Shown here piece after piece: positions 31,936-41,398 of a stretch of DNA of 64,000 nt. The notes below the pieces were generated by a model. It made no database searches, was not told where the DNA came from, and saw only the letters and a list, made by a program, of their open reading frames with translations. The first letter of the stretch is position 1; each line of letters starts with the position of its first letter. The position numbers and the translations under genes were made by a program. The stretch spans positions 1 to 64,000 of the forward strand of contig JAPONQ010000051.1 in the NCBI GenBank assembly GCA_026713865.1, given 5' to 3'. This DNA is from Chloroflexota bacterium. Lineage in GTDB: Bacteria; Chloroflexota; Dehalococcoidia; UBA2979.

Positions 31936-34452
31936 ATGAGCAGTCGTTCCCCCGTGGAGGGACGGTCCGGCGCGGAGGCCCCCTGTGCGGGCCTCCGCGT
32001 GATCGATCTGGGGAGCGGCCCGGCCGCGGGCATGGCGACGATGGTGCTCGCCGACTTCGGAGCCGACGTGATCGCCGTGGAGCGACCGGGCGGCGATCCG
32101 TGGCGCCGCGCGCCCGCGTCGGCCGTGTGGCTTCGCGGCAAGCGCTCCGTCACCCTCGACCTCCGGACGGAGGCCGGGCAGGAGAGGCTCCACGCGCTCG
32201 CGGCGGCGGCGGACGTAGCGGTCTCGGCGGCCGCGCCCGGCGCGATGTCGAGACTGCGCGCAGACTATGCCGCTCTCTCGGAGGCGAACTCCGGCCTCGT
32301 CTACTGCTCGATCACCGGCTTCGGGCAGGAGGGCCCGCTCGCCGGGCGTCGGGGGCGTGAGAGCGTGGTCGCCGCACGCGCTGGCCGCATGCAGACTCTC
32401 TCCGGCATCGCCAGGAGAGAGGGTCCCACCTACGCGGCCGTTCCGGTCGGGCGCCACGCCGCGGCGCACGGCGCGGTGGCGGGCATCCTCGCCGCCCTCA
32501 TGGAGCGTGAGCGCTCGGGTCGGGGCCAGCTCGTGGCGACGAGCCTGCTGCAGGGGATCCTCTTCTACGACATCCACGGGCTCGTGCTCCGGCAGCTGGC
32601 GGACCGGGATCCCTCGACCTACGGGCCCGGTACCGCTCTGGGGGAGACCGACCCGCTGCCGCAGCTCCACTACCAGCCGGTACAGGCGGCTGACGGACGC
32701 TGGATCCAGCTCGGGAACCTGGTTGAGCGGCTCTTCCGCTCCTACCTGGCGGCGGCGGGGCTCTCGGAGCTCGGGGCCCAGCCGCGCTTCGCCGGCCCCC
32801 CGAACGGGTTCTCGCCGGGGCCCAAGGAGGAGCTGCGGCGGGCGATGCTGCTGCGGATGCGCGAGCGCAGCGCCGGCGAGTGGATGGACCCGTTCATCTC
32901 CGACGGCAACATCGCCGCCGAGCCCTACCAGAGCACACAGCAGGCCCTCGACCACGAAGATCTTGTTGCGAACGGGAACGTTCTCACCGGCGAGCATCCC
33001 CGCCTCGGGCTGCTCCGCCAGCCCGGGGTAGTGGCGTGCCTTACCGAGACGCCCGGCACCATCGGGGATCCCTCCCGGGAGGCCGGCGCCGACACCGCGG
33101 CGGTGCTCGCGGCTCTCAAGGCCGGTCGCGAGCCGTGGCGCGAGCGCGCAGGCGCGGCGCGACGTGCCGACGCCGCGCCCTCCCCGGCAACGGCGGACGG
33201 CGGCCCGCTCGCCGGCCTCGTGGTGCTCGACCTGGCGAGCGTGATCGCGGGCCCCCTGGCATCCTCCGTTCTCGCCGACATGGGAGCGAGGGTGATCAAG
33301 GTGGAGCCGCCCGGGGGCGATCCGTTCCGCGCCTTCCGCGGAGGCATCTCCACGTCGAAGACCACCGCGGGCAAGGAGAGCATCTGCCTCGACCTGAAGC
33401 AGCCGCGCGGCCGTGAGCTGCTGCTCGCGCTGGTGAAACGCTCTGATGTGCTGATCCACAACAACCGACCAGGAGCCTCGGAGCGCCTCGGAATCGGCTA
33501 CGGCGAGCTCGCGGCGAGCAACCCACGGCTCGTCTACGTCTGGTCCTCCCCCTACGGCTCGCGGGGGCCCGGGGCCATGCGCCCGGGCGCGCATCCGATC
33601 CCGGGCGCCGCGGTGGGTGGCGCGCTCCACCAGGCGGGGCCGTCGATGCCACCCGCCGGGGACCGAGCGATATCGAGCATCGATGAGCAGATCGAGACCG
33701 CTCGCTGGCTCCACGCAGCGAACGAGCCCTCGCCGGACCCGATCACCTCCGTGGTCGTCGCCGGAGCCGCGCTGCTCGGTCTGTGGGCCCGAGAGCGCAG
33801 CGGGCGGGGTCAGCTCGTCGAGACGAGCATGCTCGCAGCCTCCGCCTATGCGCAGATCGACGACTTCCTGAGCTACGAGGGAAAGCCGGCGCGGCGCCCG
33901 CTCGACGCCGACCTCCTCGGCCTCGGAGCGCTGGAGCGCCTCTACCGCGCCCGCTCGGGCTGGGTGCTGCTCTCCGTCTGCGGCGAGGTCGAGTGGGATG
34001 CGCTGCTCCGGGTTCTGGCCGATGACCCCGCCGGCACCGGGCTCGGGGACGATGAGCGCTTCGCCACGGCCGAGTCGCGCGAGCAGAACGATGCGGCACT
34101 CGCTCGCTCGCTCGCCGCGATCGTCTCAGGACGCGACGCGGATGAATGGGAGGAGCGACTCTCGGCCGCGGGCGTCGGGGCGGCGCGCGCCGACCGCGGC
34201 AGCGTCGCCGACTTCCTGGGGGAGGATGGGCACGCCCGCGCCGCGCGCCTCGTCCGACCGGTGGCGCACCCGCGGTACGGCGAGATCCTGCGCCACGGGC
34301 CGCTCGTGGACTTCGGGAGGACCGGGGCGACCTGCCGGCCACCGGCTCTCGCCGGGGAGCACACCCGCCCCCTGCTCAGGGAGCTCGGCGTGGACGAGGA
34401 GGGGGTGCGGGAGCTCTACGCGGCGGGCGTGGTCTGGAGCGAGCGACCGTGA
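31936..34452 (+). CDS. CaiB-CaiB fused CoA transferase
   Basis: An 838-residue tandem fusion of two family III CoA transferase domains. The N-domain (about 15-400) begins LRVIDLGSGPAAGMATMVLADFGADVIAVE, and the C-domain (about 430-835) begins LVVLDLASVIAGPLASSVLADMGARVIKVE. Where the catalytic Asp is expected the N-domain reads PVGRHAAAHGA and has none; the C-domain reads EPSPDPITSVVVAG and retains one. It is likely a single-chain version of the normal intertwined dimer with one active centre. GTGA overlap couples it to the racemase-fold gene downstream. Confidence 0.88.
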   Translation: MSSRSPVEGRSGAEAPCAGLRVIDLGSGPAAGMATMVLADFGADVIAVERPGGDPWRRAPASAVWLRGKRSVTLDLRTEAGQERLHALAAAADVAVSAAAPGAMSRLRADYAALSEANSGLVYCSITGFGQEGPLAGRRGRESVVAARAGRMQTLSGIARREGPTYAAVPVGRHAAAHGAVAGILAALMERERSGRGQLVATSLLQGILFYDIHGLVLRQLADRDPSTYGPGTALGETDPLPQLHYQPVQAADGRWIQLGNLVERLFRSYLAAAGLSELGAQPRFAGPPNGFSPGPKEELRRAMLLRMRERSAGEWMDPFISDGNIAAEPYQSTQQALDHEDLVANGNVLTGEHPRLGLLRQPGVVACLTETPGTIGDPSREAGADTAAVLAALKAGREPWRERAGAARRADAAPSPATADGGPLAGLVVLDLASVIAGPLASSVLADMGARVIKVEPPGGDPFRAFRGGISTSKTTAGKESICLDLKQPRGRELLLALVKRSDVLIHNNRPGASERLGIGYGELAASNPRLVYVWSSPYGSRGPGAMRPGAHPIPGAAVGGALHQAGPSMPPAGDRAISSIDEQIETARWLHAANEPSPDPITSVVVAGAALLGLWARERSGRGQLVETSMLAASAYAQIDDFLSYEGKPARRPLDADLLGLGALERLYRARSGWVLLSVCGEVEWDALLRVLADDPAGTGLGDDERFATAESREQNDAALARSLAAIVSGRDADEWEERLSAAGVGAARADRGSVADFLGEDGHARAARLVRPVAHPRYGEILRHGPLVDFGRTGATCRPPALAGEHTRPLLRELGVDEEGVRELYAAGVVWSERP

Positions 34453-35273
34453 CCGGGTCCGGCGATCACCCGGCCCCGCTCCGCATCTGGTACCAGGGCT
34501 TTCTGGATCTCGCCACGGTGCCGCCCTACCGCGACTCGCTCGAGCGCCACGCCGCCGCGATCCTTCGCCCCGGGACCGAGGTCGCGATCCACGGGATGCC
34601 GCCCGGGAGCTTCACAGGCACCTCCCCGGCCGAGGTGGCGCGCCACCCCTACACGACGTCGCTCTACACGGAGCAGCTCGTCACCAACGTGCGGCGCGCG
34701 GAGGCGGAGGGGTACGACGCCGTCGCCGTCGGGATCGTCCAGAATCCGGGCCTGCGTGAGATGCGGACGCTGGTGGACATCCCGGTGGTCGGCTACGGCG
34801 AGTCGGCGATGCACCTCGCCTGCCTGCTCGGGCGCCGCTTCTCGGTGCTCGCCTTCAACCCCGCCCTGCTCGAGCTGCTGGAGGAACAGATCGACCTCTA
34901 CGGCCTGCGCTCGCGCGCCGCTCCGACGATTCGGATCGAGACGCAGTACGAGATCGTGGCGCGGGGCTTCGAGGAGCCGGAGCCGCTCGTGGCGGCCTTC
35001 CAGGAGGCGGCCCGGCGCGCTCTCGAATCTGGAGCCGACGTCCTGATCCCCGGGCAGATGGTGCTGGCCGAGATCCTCTGGCAGCAGGGCGTGCGCCGCG
35101 CCGAGGAGGCGCCGGTCGTCGACGCGCTCGCAGCGGCCCTCAAGAGCGCCGAGCTTCTCGCCGAGCTGCGCCGGGACTCGGGCGTCTGGCATAGTCGCCG
35201 CGGCTTCTGGGGCGCCCGGCCCGCGGAGTCGCTGGTCGAGTCCGCGCGCGAGCGCTACCTGCGCTCGCCGTAG
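34449..35273 (+). CDS. Asp/Glu/hydantoin racemase-fold protein lacking the catalytic cysteines
   Basis: A 274-residue protein of the Asp/Glu racemase superfamily (hydantoin racemase / arylmalonate decarboxylase / maleate isomerase fold). The pattern DAVAVGIVQNPGLREMRTLVDIPVVGYGESAMHLACLLG is standard except that the position of the first Cys is GIVQNPG. Near residue 200 the second site reads DVLIPGQMVLAEIL, again with no Cys. The chemistry therefore cannot be the usual two-thiol racemisation. GTG 34449 overlaps the upstream TGA, linking it tightly to the fused CoA transferase. Confidence 0.75.
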   Translation: MTGSGDHPAPLRIWYQGFLDLATVPPYRDSLERHAAAILRPGTEVAIHGMPPGSFTGTSPAEVARHPYTTSLYTEQLVTNVRRAEAEGYDAVAVGIVQNPGLREMRTLVDIPVVGYGESAMHLACLLGRRFSVLAFNPALLELLEEQIDLYGLRSRAAPTIRIETQYEIVARGFEEPEPLVAAFQEAARRALESGADVLIPGQMVLAEILWQQGVRRAEEAPVVDALAAALKSAELLAELRRDSGVWHSRRGFWGARPAESLVESARERYLRSP

Positions 35274-35293
35274 CCGGCGCGGCCGCGCCGGCT
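35272..35293. terminator. Bidirectional hairpin between convergent genes
   Basis: A 22-bp perfect palindrome (AGCCGGCGCGG and its complement) starts on the last bases of the racemase-like gene and lies 22 bp before the end of the convergent MmgE/PrpD gene. It has no T-run. The position suggests a shared transcription end. Confidence 0.45.
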
Positions 35294-35315
35294 CACCCGC
35301 TCCGGACGGAGGCCC

Positions 35316-36773
35316 TCAGCGGTCGCGCCACGAGAGCAGCGGCAGCAGCTGCGTGACATCGGACTGCTGCTCGAGCGCCCAGACGCGGCGCTCCACCTCG
35401 CGCACGCGGTCGTCGTCGAGGAGGCCGCTGGCGCAGTCCTCGAACTTCTCCTCCACCTGGCGGTCGGTCAGCGGGTTGTCAGGCCCGCCGCGGTAGGCCT
35501 CCCCGGCCTCGCGCGTGAAGCGCCGCCCGTCCCTCGTCTCCAGCAGCAGCCGGGAGCGGATCTTGTCGAGACCGCGTGCCTCGATCTCCGCGTCGTAGGC
35601 CGTCTCCACGCGGCGCTGCATCTCCTGGACGTCGCTCCTCTGGACGAAGTCGTCGGTGAACTCGTTCTTCCCGGCGCGGCCGGCGATGGCGATAGCCGAC
35701 AGCAGGAACGCCATGGAGAACTTTCCCTCGAGCTCGGTCGTCGCGACGCGATAGCGGATCGGCCCGAGGATGTTGTTGCCGGCGTAGAGCGTGAGGCGCT
35801 CGATCTCCCCGGCGCCAAGGCCCTCTTCCCGCATCAGCGCCGCAAGCGCATCCATCGACGGGTGCGTGAGCACACCGCATGGGTAGGGCTTGATGGAGAC
35901 GCCGGGGCTTTCGATCGAGAGAGGTGCACCGAAGCGGCCTCGCACGAGCTCGGGCTCGGCGCCGCGACCGGCGACGGCGAGGTAGCCCCACGGCCCGTCG
36001 ATCGCCTGCTCGTGGGCGGTGAAGCCCTCGCCCGCGAGCAGGGCCGCCGTCACGCCGTTCTCGGCCGCGCGACCGACGTGAAGGGGCTTCGTCATCGTTC
36101 CGAAATTCACGCGGATCCCGGACGCCATCGAGGCGGCGATCCCGAGCGCGCGCGCGGTCCCGCTCTCATCGAGCCCGAGCAGTTTTGCCGCAGCGGTCGC
36201 CGCACCGAAGGTCCCGAAGGTGCCGCTCGAGTGGAAGCCGCCGACGTAGTGATCGGGCGTCACTGCCTCGTTGAGCTTGCATTCCACCTCGAAGCCCGCC
36301 ACGAACGCGGTGAGGAAGCGCCGGCCGCCGACGCCGCCGAGGAGCTCGGCCACTGCGAGCGAGGCGGCGAGAGGAGGCACGGTTGGATGCGTGAGCAGCC
36401 CGTAGAGCCGTCCCTCTCCTTCCGAGAGCTGGGTGTCGTCCCAGTCCATCGCGTGGCCGGCCGTCCCGTTCCAGAGCGCGGCGAGGTGGGCGGGGAGGCG
36501 CGTCGACGCGTCGCCGATCACGCGAGCCTGTTGCGCGCCTCCCACCTTCTGCACGTAACGCGAGAGCACGCCGATCGCGGGCTGCTCCGAGCCGGCGAGT
36601 GCGACACCGAGCCCGTCCAGGACGCAGCGCCGCGCGATCCGCAACGCCTCGGGTGTGATCCCCTCGAAGGTGAAGCGCGTCGCGAACTCGACCGCCTCGC
36701 GCGTGAGCCCCTCGCTCGGCTCGCCGCGCGCCCTCCAGGCAGCGTCGCCTCGCACGGCAGACCCCTGTGCCAT
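35316..36773 (-). CDS. MmgE/PrpD family protein
   Basis: A 485-residue protein of the 2-methylcitrate dehydratase / cis-aconitate decarboxylase family. Recognisable are LDGLGVALAGSEQPA, NGTAGHAMDWDDTQL, HPTVPPLAASLAVAEL, GFHSSGTFGTFGAATAAAKLLGL, GTMTKPLHVGRAAENG and IKPYPCGVLTHPSMDA. ATG 36773 is preferred, following GGGGAGGGG. It could dehydrate or decarboxylate a branched tricarboxylate or act on another hydroxy acid; no methylcitrate synthase is nearby, so PrpD function itself is not assumed. Confidence 0.88.
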   Translation of the reverse strand: MAQGSAVRGDAAWRARGEPSEGLTREAVEFATRFTFEGITPEALRIARRCVLDGLGVALAGSEQPAIGVLSRYVQKVGGAQQARVIGDASTRLPAHLAALWNGTAGHAMDWDDTQLSEGEGRLYGLLTHPTVPPLAASLAVAELLGGVGGRRFLTAFVAGFEVECKLNEAVTPDHYVGGFHSSGTFGTFGAATAAAKLLGLDESGTARALGIAASMASGIRVNFGTMTKPLHVGRAAENGVTAALLAGEGFTAHEQAIDGPWGYLAVAGRGAEPELVRGRFGAPLSIESPGVSIKPYPCGVLTHPSMDALAALMREEGLGAGEIERLTLYAGNNILGPIRYRVATTELEGKFSMAFLLSAIAIAGRAGKNEFTDDFVQRSDVQEMQRRVETAYDAEIEARGLDKIRSRLLLETRDGRRFTREAGEAYRGGPDNPLTDRQVEEKFEDCASGLLDDDRVREVERRVWALEQQSDVTQLLPLLSWRDR

Positions 36774-37024
36774 GTGACTGACCCCTCCCCGCGACCGATG
36801 CTCCGACGATACGGGCGGAAGCAGTGAGAGCAACCCGTGCGCCACCCATCGCGCACGGCACATGCCGCCGGACGGGGAGAGGCGGTCGGGTCGCACCGCT
36901 CCCGGGGCGGGCAGCACGGCCCCGCACCGTCCGACGACGTGTTCACGACACCCCTCTTCGGGTTAGATCACGAGAGGCGGCGTCCGCTCCGGCTGCGGCG
37001 CCGATCAGCACGGAGGCATCACCC

Positions 37025-37969
37025 ATGACGACCGGTCCCACACACACCATTCACGCCTCCGAGCACCACCTCGGATGGAACAACTCGCTCTCGCCCGTGC
37101 GCCACGTGCGCCCGGGCGAGAGCATCGAGATCGATGTTCTGGATGCCTCGGGCGGGCAGATCGGCCCGGACACCACCGCCGAGGACCTGGCACGCCTCGA
37201 CTTCGCCCGCGTGAACCCGGTGACCGGCCCGCTCTTCGTGGAAGGCGCCGAGCCAGGCGACGCGCTGCGGATCACCGCGCTCGGGATCGTCCCCTCGGGG
37301 TGGGGCTGGACGGCGAACGTCCCGGGCTTCGGGCTTCTTGCCGACGACTTCCCCGATCCGGCACTGCGCCTCTGGAGCTACGACGAACAGGCGCGCACGC
37401 CGGCGATGTACCAGGCGGGCGGGCGCGTGCCGATCCGGCCCTTCATGGGGACGATCGGCGTCGCGCCCGCCGAAGCCGGCACGCACAGCGTGGTCCCACC
37501 CCGGCGCGTCGGCGGCAACATGGATATCCGCGACCTCGGCACGGGCAGCGTGCTCGAGCTCCCGGTCGAGGTACCCGGCGCCCTGCTCTCCGTCGGGGAC
37601 ACGCACGCGGCCCAGGGGGACGGGGAGGTCTGCGGCACGGCGATCGAGAGTCCGATGCGCGTCACGCTGCGGATCGACCTCATCAAGGGGGCCAGGATCG
37701 CCTTCCCCCGCTATGAGACACCGGGTCCCGTCAGCAACCATGTCGACGCCAAGGGCTACCTCGTGACGACCGGGATCGGTCCCGACTTGATGGAGGGCGC
37801 GCGCGCCGCCGTCCGCGGGATGATCGATCTGCTGGGGAGCCGCCACGGCCTCACCGGCGTCGACGCCTACATGCTGGCAAGCGTCTGTGCCGACCTGCGG
37901 ATTCTCGAGATCGTCGACCAGCCCCACTGGGTCGTCGGGCTCGCCTTCCCGCGCGTCGTCTTCGAATAG
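37025..37969 (+). CDS. Acetamidase/formamidase family protein
   Basis: A 314-residue FmdA/AmdA-like amidase releasing ammonia from short amides. Signature blocks are HHLGWNNSLSPVRHVRPGES, NPVTGPLFVEGAEPGDAL, PFMGTIGVAPAEAGTHSVVPPRRVGGNMDIRDL and LSVGDTHAAQGDGEVCGTAIE. ATG 37025 follows CGGAGGCATCACCC. The 250 bp upstream is a divergent regulatory region with MmgE/PrpD; no clear operator was seen. Together with the isochorismatase-type hydrolase at the window start it points to use of amides as nitrogen source. Confidence 0.92.
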   Translation: MTTGPTHTIHASEHHLGWNNSLSPVRHVRPGESIEIDVLDASGGQIGPDTTAEDLARLDFARVNPVTGPLFVEGAEPGDALRITALGIVPSGWGWTANVPGFGLLADDFPDPALRLWSYDEQARTPAMYQAGGRVPIRPFMGTIGVAPAEAGTHSVVPPRRVGGNMDIRDLGTGSVLELPVEVPGALLSVGDTHAAQGDGEVCGTAIESPMRVTLRIDLIKGARIAFPRYETPGPVSNHVDAKGYLVTTGIGPDLMEGARAAVRGMIDLLGSRHGLTGVDAYMLASVCADLRILEIVDQPHWVVGLAFPRVVFE

Positions 37970-37986
37970 CGCCGCGGGAGCGCGCC

Positions 37987-38772
37987 TCAGCGGCGCACGC
38001 GGTAGCGGAGGTAGAGCTCGCTCGTCTCGACATTCGCATAGGCCGAGACGAGATCGAGCAGGCGCAGTCCCTCCCGCGTGGGCGCGGCGCGACCCTCGAT
38101 CGCCGCGGGGACTCCGCTGCCGCCGGCGAGCCTCGCGCCGAGGGTGAGGAAGTACTCGTCGATCAGGTCGCGGTCGAAGAGGGCGCCGTTGAGCGCCGGG
38201 CCGCCCTCGACCAGCACGAGCTCTGCTCCGAGCGACTCGCGCATGTGCCGCACCATCGCGTCGAGAGGATTGGTGCCGGGGAGCACGTGGAGCGGGCGGC
38301 CGGTGGCCTCCAGACCCCTCCGGCGCTCTGGTGCGGCCGCGTCGGAGACGTAGACCACCGCCGGGAAGTCGCGCGCCCGGAAGAAGTCGCGGTCGAGCGG
38401 CAGATCGCCACTGGCGCTGAGGACGGCGGCCACGGGCAGCCGGGCCCTGCCACGCCGGGTGCGCCGATCCTCGAGCGCCCGAACGCCGAGTCGGGATGAG
38501 CTGCCCGAGGCGCGCAGCGTGCCGGCCCCGTTGAGCACGATGTCGGCGTGCGAGCGCAGCTCGCGCATCAACCGGCGGTCGGTCGGTGAGCCGAGCCCCC
38601 CCTCGTCGCCCTCCACGACGACCTTTCCGTCGGCCGAGCTCACCATGTTCGTGACGATATAGGGGCGACCGGGCGGCGGCGGCGGGAAGGTCAGATCGGC
38701 GTAGTCCGGACCGACCGCGCCCGCGGCAACGGCCGGCACCTCGTCCCCCGCCGCTCCCGGGCGGCGGCTCAC
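37987..38772 (-). CDS. RibD C-terminal domain (dihydrofolate reductase-like) protein
   Basis: A 261-residue NADPH-dependent reductase-fold protein. PYIVTNMVSSADGKVV, RRLMRELRSHADIVLNGAGTLRA, VLVEGGPALNGALFDRDLIDEYFLTLGARLAGG are the RibD-C signature. It lacks the deaminase half of RibD, so it may be a stand-alone 5-amino-6-ribosylaminouracil phosphate reductase or, as is common for single-domain homologues, an F420- or NADPH-dependent reductase of unknown substrate. GTG 38772 overlaps the stop of the fused CoA transferase. Confidence 0.85.
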   Translation of the reverse strand: MSRRPGAAGDEVPAVAAGAVGPDYADLTFPPPPPGRPYIVTNMVSSADGKVVVEGDEGGLGSPTDRRLMRELRSHADIVLNGAGTLRASGSSSRLGVRALEDRRTRRGRARLPVAAVLSASGDLPLDRDFFRARDFPAVVYVSDAAAPERRRGLEATGRPLHVLPGTNPLDAMVRHMRESLGAELVLVEGGPALNGALFDRDLIDEYFLTLGARLAGGSGVPAAIEGRAAPTREGLRLLDLVSAYANVETSELYLRYRVRR

Positions 38773-41186
38773 GACCAGGTCGGGGCCGGCATCGTCGGCA
38801 CGTCCTCGAGCGCCCCCGCTGCACGCAGGCGCGCCCGCTCCGCGTCGTCGGCACCGAGATACTCGGCGAGCACGGCGTCGTTGTCCTGCGCGAAGAGCGG
38901 CGGGGCGAACGGGCGAGCCGGGGTCCGGGAGAACTTCCAAGGGACGCCGTCCCACGGATAGACCCCCACCTTCGGATGCACGTAGTGCCGGAAGTACTCG
39001 CGCTCGAAGAGGTGCGGGTCGGAGAGGATCTCCCAGTTTGCGAGCACGGGGCCGGCCGGCACGCCCGCGGCCTGCAGCCTCCGCGTCGCCTCCTGGTGAT
39101 CCAGCTCCGCCGCCCAGCGTGAGATCGCCCCGTCGATCTCATCGTGAGCATCCTGCCTGTCGGCGAGCGTCGGATGGCGAGCGGCGAGATCGGGTCGCCC
39201 GATCACATCGCAGAGTGCCCGCCACTGCCGTTCGTCCTCCACCGCCAGCACGACCCAGTCGTCCGGACCGACCGCGCGGTAGGCGCCCTGCGGGGCGCGG
39301 CGTGGCGAGCGATTCGCCTGCGGACCTGGCGCGGTTCCCCCGAGCCGGTACTCCATCAGCGAGTCGACCGAGAAGAGCACGCCGGAGTCGAGGAGCGTCG
39401 CGATGACGTAGTCGCCGCCAGACCCGCGTTCCCGGGCCAGCAGGGCCGCGATCGTCGCCAGGAGGCCGAGCGCGCCCGTGATCGGGTCGGCGTAGAACGA
39501 GCCGGTGGCCTGCAGCTCCTGCGGACCGTAGCCGGTCGTGGCGACAAGCCCGCTCGATGCCTCGATGTTGGATCCGTAGGCGGTGTAGTTCATCTCCGGA
39601 CCGCGCTGTCCGAAGCCCGGCATCGAGCACATCACGATGTTCGGGTTTCGCTCCGCGATCACATCGTAGGTCAGCCCGAGGTTCGGCATGACGCGCGCTG
39701 CGAAGTTCTCGAGGAGCACATCCGCCCGCTCGACGAGGCGAAGCAGCGTCTCGCGGCCCTCGGGGTTGCGCAGATCGATTCCCACGGCGCGCTTGCTGCG
39801 GTTCAGGAGGTTGAACGAGCCGGCGCGGTTGTACCAGTCGTTCCACCATTCGCCGTGCGGCGGGTGGTTGTCGCGGGCAGCCGGACGAGCCGCAGTCTCG
39901 ACCTTCACGACATCGGCGCCGAGATCCCCGAGGTGACGCGCGGCGACCGGTCCCGACCAGTTTGACGTGACATCGAGCACGCGCAGACCGGAGAAGGGGA
40001 GAGCACCGGCGAGCTCGGGGTGCGGCGCGACCGGCCACGACGGCGACGCGACGCGCGCGCCGGCGTCGGCATCGAGGAGCGGTGCCCCGCGACGGGGCCC
40101 CACGGGGCCGCTGCGGAGCTCCCACGGCGGTCCCGCGATCTCAAGAGCGCCGGCGAGCGGGTGCTCGACGGTGCGCCAGAATCCCCGCTCGCGCAGCCCC
40201 GGCGCGTGCATGAGGTCGGCCGCGTCATTGACCGGCGTGACGTTGAGCCTGAGCGTCTGTGCCCGCTCGTAGACCTCCTGCTTCGGGTGACGGCTCGCCC
40301 ACGCCTCGAACATCTCACGAAGCTCCGGCACGGCCCCCCGCCACAGTGCCCCGTCCCGCGAGGCCGCGACCCAGCGCGGGTCGTCGACCAGCTCGAAGCG
40401 CTCGATCAGCACGAACAGGTCGAGCGCCGGACGGGGCGCCATCCAGTAGACGTAGCCGTCCGAGCAGCGGATCAGGGTCGAGCCGAGCCGCTCCTGCACC
40501 AGTCCCTTGTGCGTCCAGAGCGTCGTCAGCCAGCAGTGCGCGCCCAGCATCGATTCGAACGTGGAGACATCCACCTGCTGGCCGGTGCCGGTGCGCCGCG
40601 CGTGCCACAGTGCGATCAGGGCGCCGAGGGCGAGCTGCATCCCGGCGTGGAGCTCGCCCTGGAAGCCCGGCACCATCAGGGGCGGGCGCCCCGGCTCCCC
40701 GCAGAAGTACATGTAGCCACCCATCGCGTAGTCGACGATCTCGCTTGAGCGCCGGCGCGCATAGGGGCCGTCCTGGCCGAACGGCGTCTGCGAAGCGTAG
40801 ACGAGGCGGGGGAAGCGGGAGGCCAGACTCGCGTAGTCGAGACCGCGCCGCGCCATCTCACCCGGCTCCGCGCTCTCAAGGAAGATCTCGGCGCCTTCGA
40901 GCATCTCGAGCAGGCGCCCGCGGCCGGACGCGTCGTCGAGGTCGACGACCACGCTCTCCTTCCCGGCGCCGAGCGCGAGGTGCAGGCCGCCGAGCTCGCG
41001 GGGTGACTCGCCCCCGGGCGCGAAGGGACCGAGCGCACGCAGGCGATCCCCGCCGGGCGGCTCGACCTTCACAACCCGGGCACCGAGATCGCCGAGCAGC
41101 CGCGAGGCGTGACCGCCGCCCACGCCCTCGCTCGCATCGACCACGACGAGATCCCCAAGCGGCCCCGACGAACTCCCCGTTTCCAC
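38769..41186 (-). CDS. CaiB-CaiB fused CoA transferase
   Basis: An 805-residue double family III CoA transferase. The first domain starts LVVVDASEGVGGGHASRLLGDLG and the second (from about residue 395) starts LRVLDVTSNWSGPVAARHLGDLGADVVKVE. In the first domain the expected catalytic position reads VPGFQGELHAG, without Asp; in the second it reads GSFYADPITGALG, with Asp. This matches the pattern of the other fusion at 31936, though the two are not close in sequence. The start is GTG 41186 after GGGAGGAGCAGCAG. Confidence 0.88.
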   Translation of the reverse strand: METGSSSGPLGDLVVVDASEGVGGGHASRLLGDLGARVVKVEPPGGDRLRALGPFAPGGESPRELGGLHLALGAGKESVVVDLDDASGRGRLLEMLEGAEIFLESAEPGEMARRGLDYASLASRFPRLVYASQTPFGQDGPYARRRSSEIVDYAMGGYMYFCGEPGRPPLMVPGFQGELHAGMQLALGALIALWHARRTGTGQQVDVSTFESMLGAHCWLTTLWTHKGLVQERLGSTLIRCSDGYVYWMAPRPALDLFVLIERFELVDDPRWVAASRDGALWRGAVPELREMFEAWASRHPKQEVYERAQTLRLNVTPVNDAADLMHAPGLRERGFWRTVEHPLAGALEIAGPPWELRSGPVGPRRGAPLLDADAGARVASPSWPVAPHPELAGALPFSGLRVLDVTSNWSGPVAARHLGDLGADVVKVETAARPAARDNHPPHGEWWNDWYNRAGSFNLLNRSKRAVGIDLRNPEGRETLLRLVERADVLLENFAARVMPNLGLTYDVIAERNPNIVMCSMPGFGQRGPEMNYTAYGSNIEASSGLVATTGYGPQELQATGSFYADPITGALGLLATIAALLARERGSGGDYVIATLLDSGVLFSVDSLMEYRLGGTAPGPQANRSPRRAPQGAYRAVGPDDWVVLAVEDERQWRALCDVIGRPDLAARHPTLADRQDAHDEIDGAISRWAAELDHQEATRRLQAAGVPAGPVLANWEILSDPHLFEREYFRHYVHPKVGVYPWDGVPWKFSRTPARPFAPPLFAQDNDAVLAEYLGADDAERARLRAAGALEDVPTMPAPTWS

Positions 41187-41398
41187 CTGCTGCTCCTCCC
41201 GCGTGCGTGCGCGCCGGACGGTATCACCGCTGACGACCGGTGGTCGAAGGGAGCAGCCGTCCGGAACGGGAACCGGTGGGCTGGCTCCCCGGCAGGCATC
41301 GTCCCGCCTCGCCCTGGGAGCATCGAGCCGGGGGTGCCACGACGACGCCGCGTGATCGGGACGCCGACGCGGAGCCCAGCGGCGTGACTAGCCGCCCC

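Noticed and set aside
36774-37024. Small gene in the 250-bp divergent gap
   Set aside because: Short frames there have no ribosome site or third-position bias; treated as a regulatory gap with nothing more to report.
41187-41398. Gene in the 210-bp gap between the CoA transferase fusion and the LOG-like gene
   Set aside because: No frame with coding bias and no clear promoter or hairpin was found.
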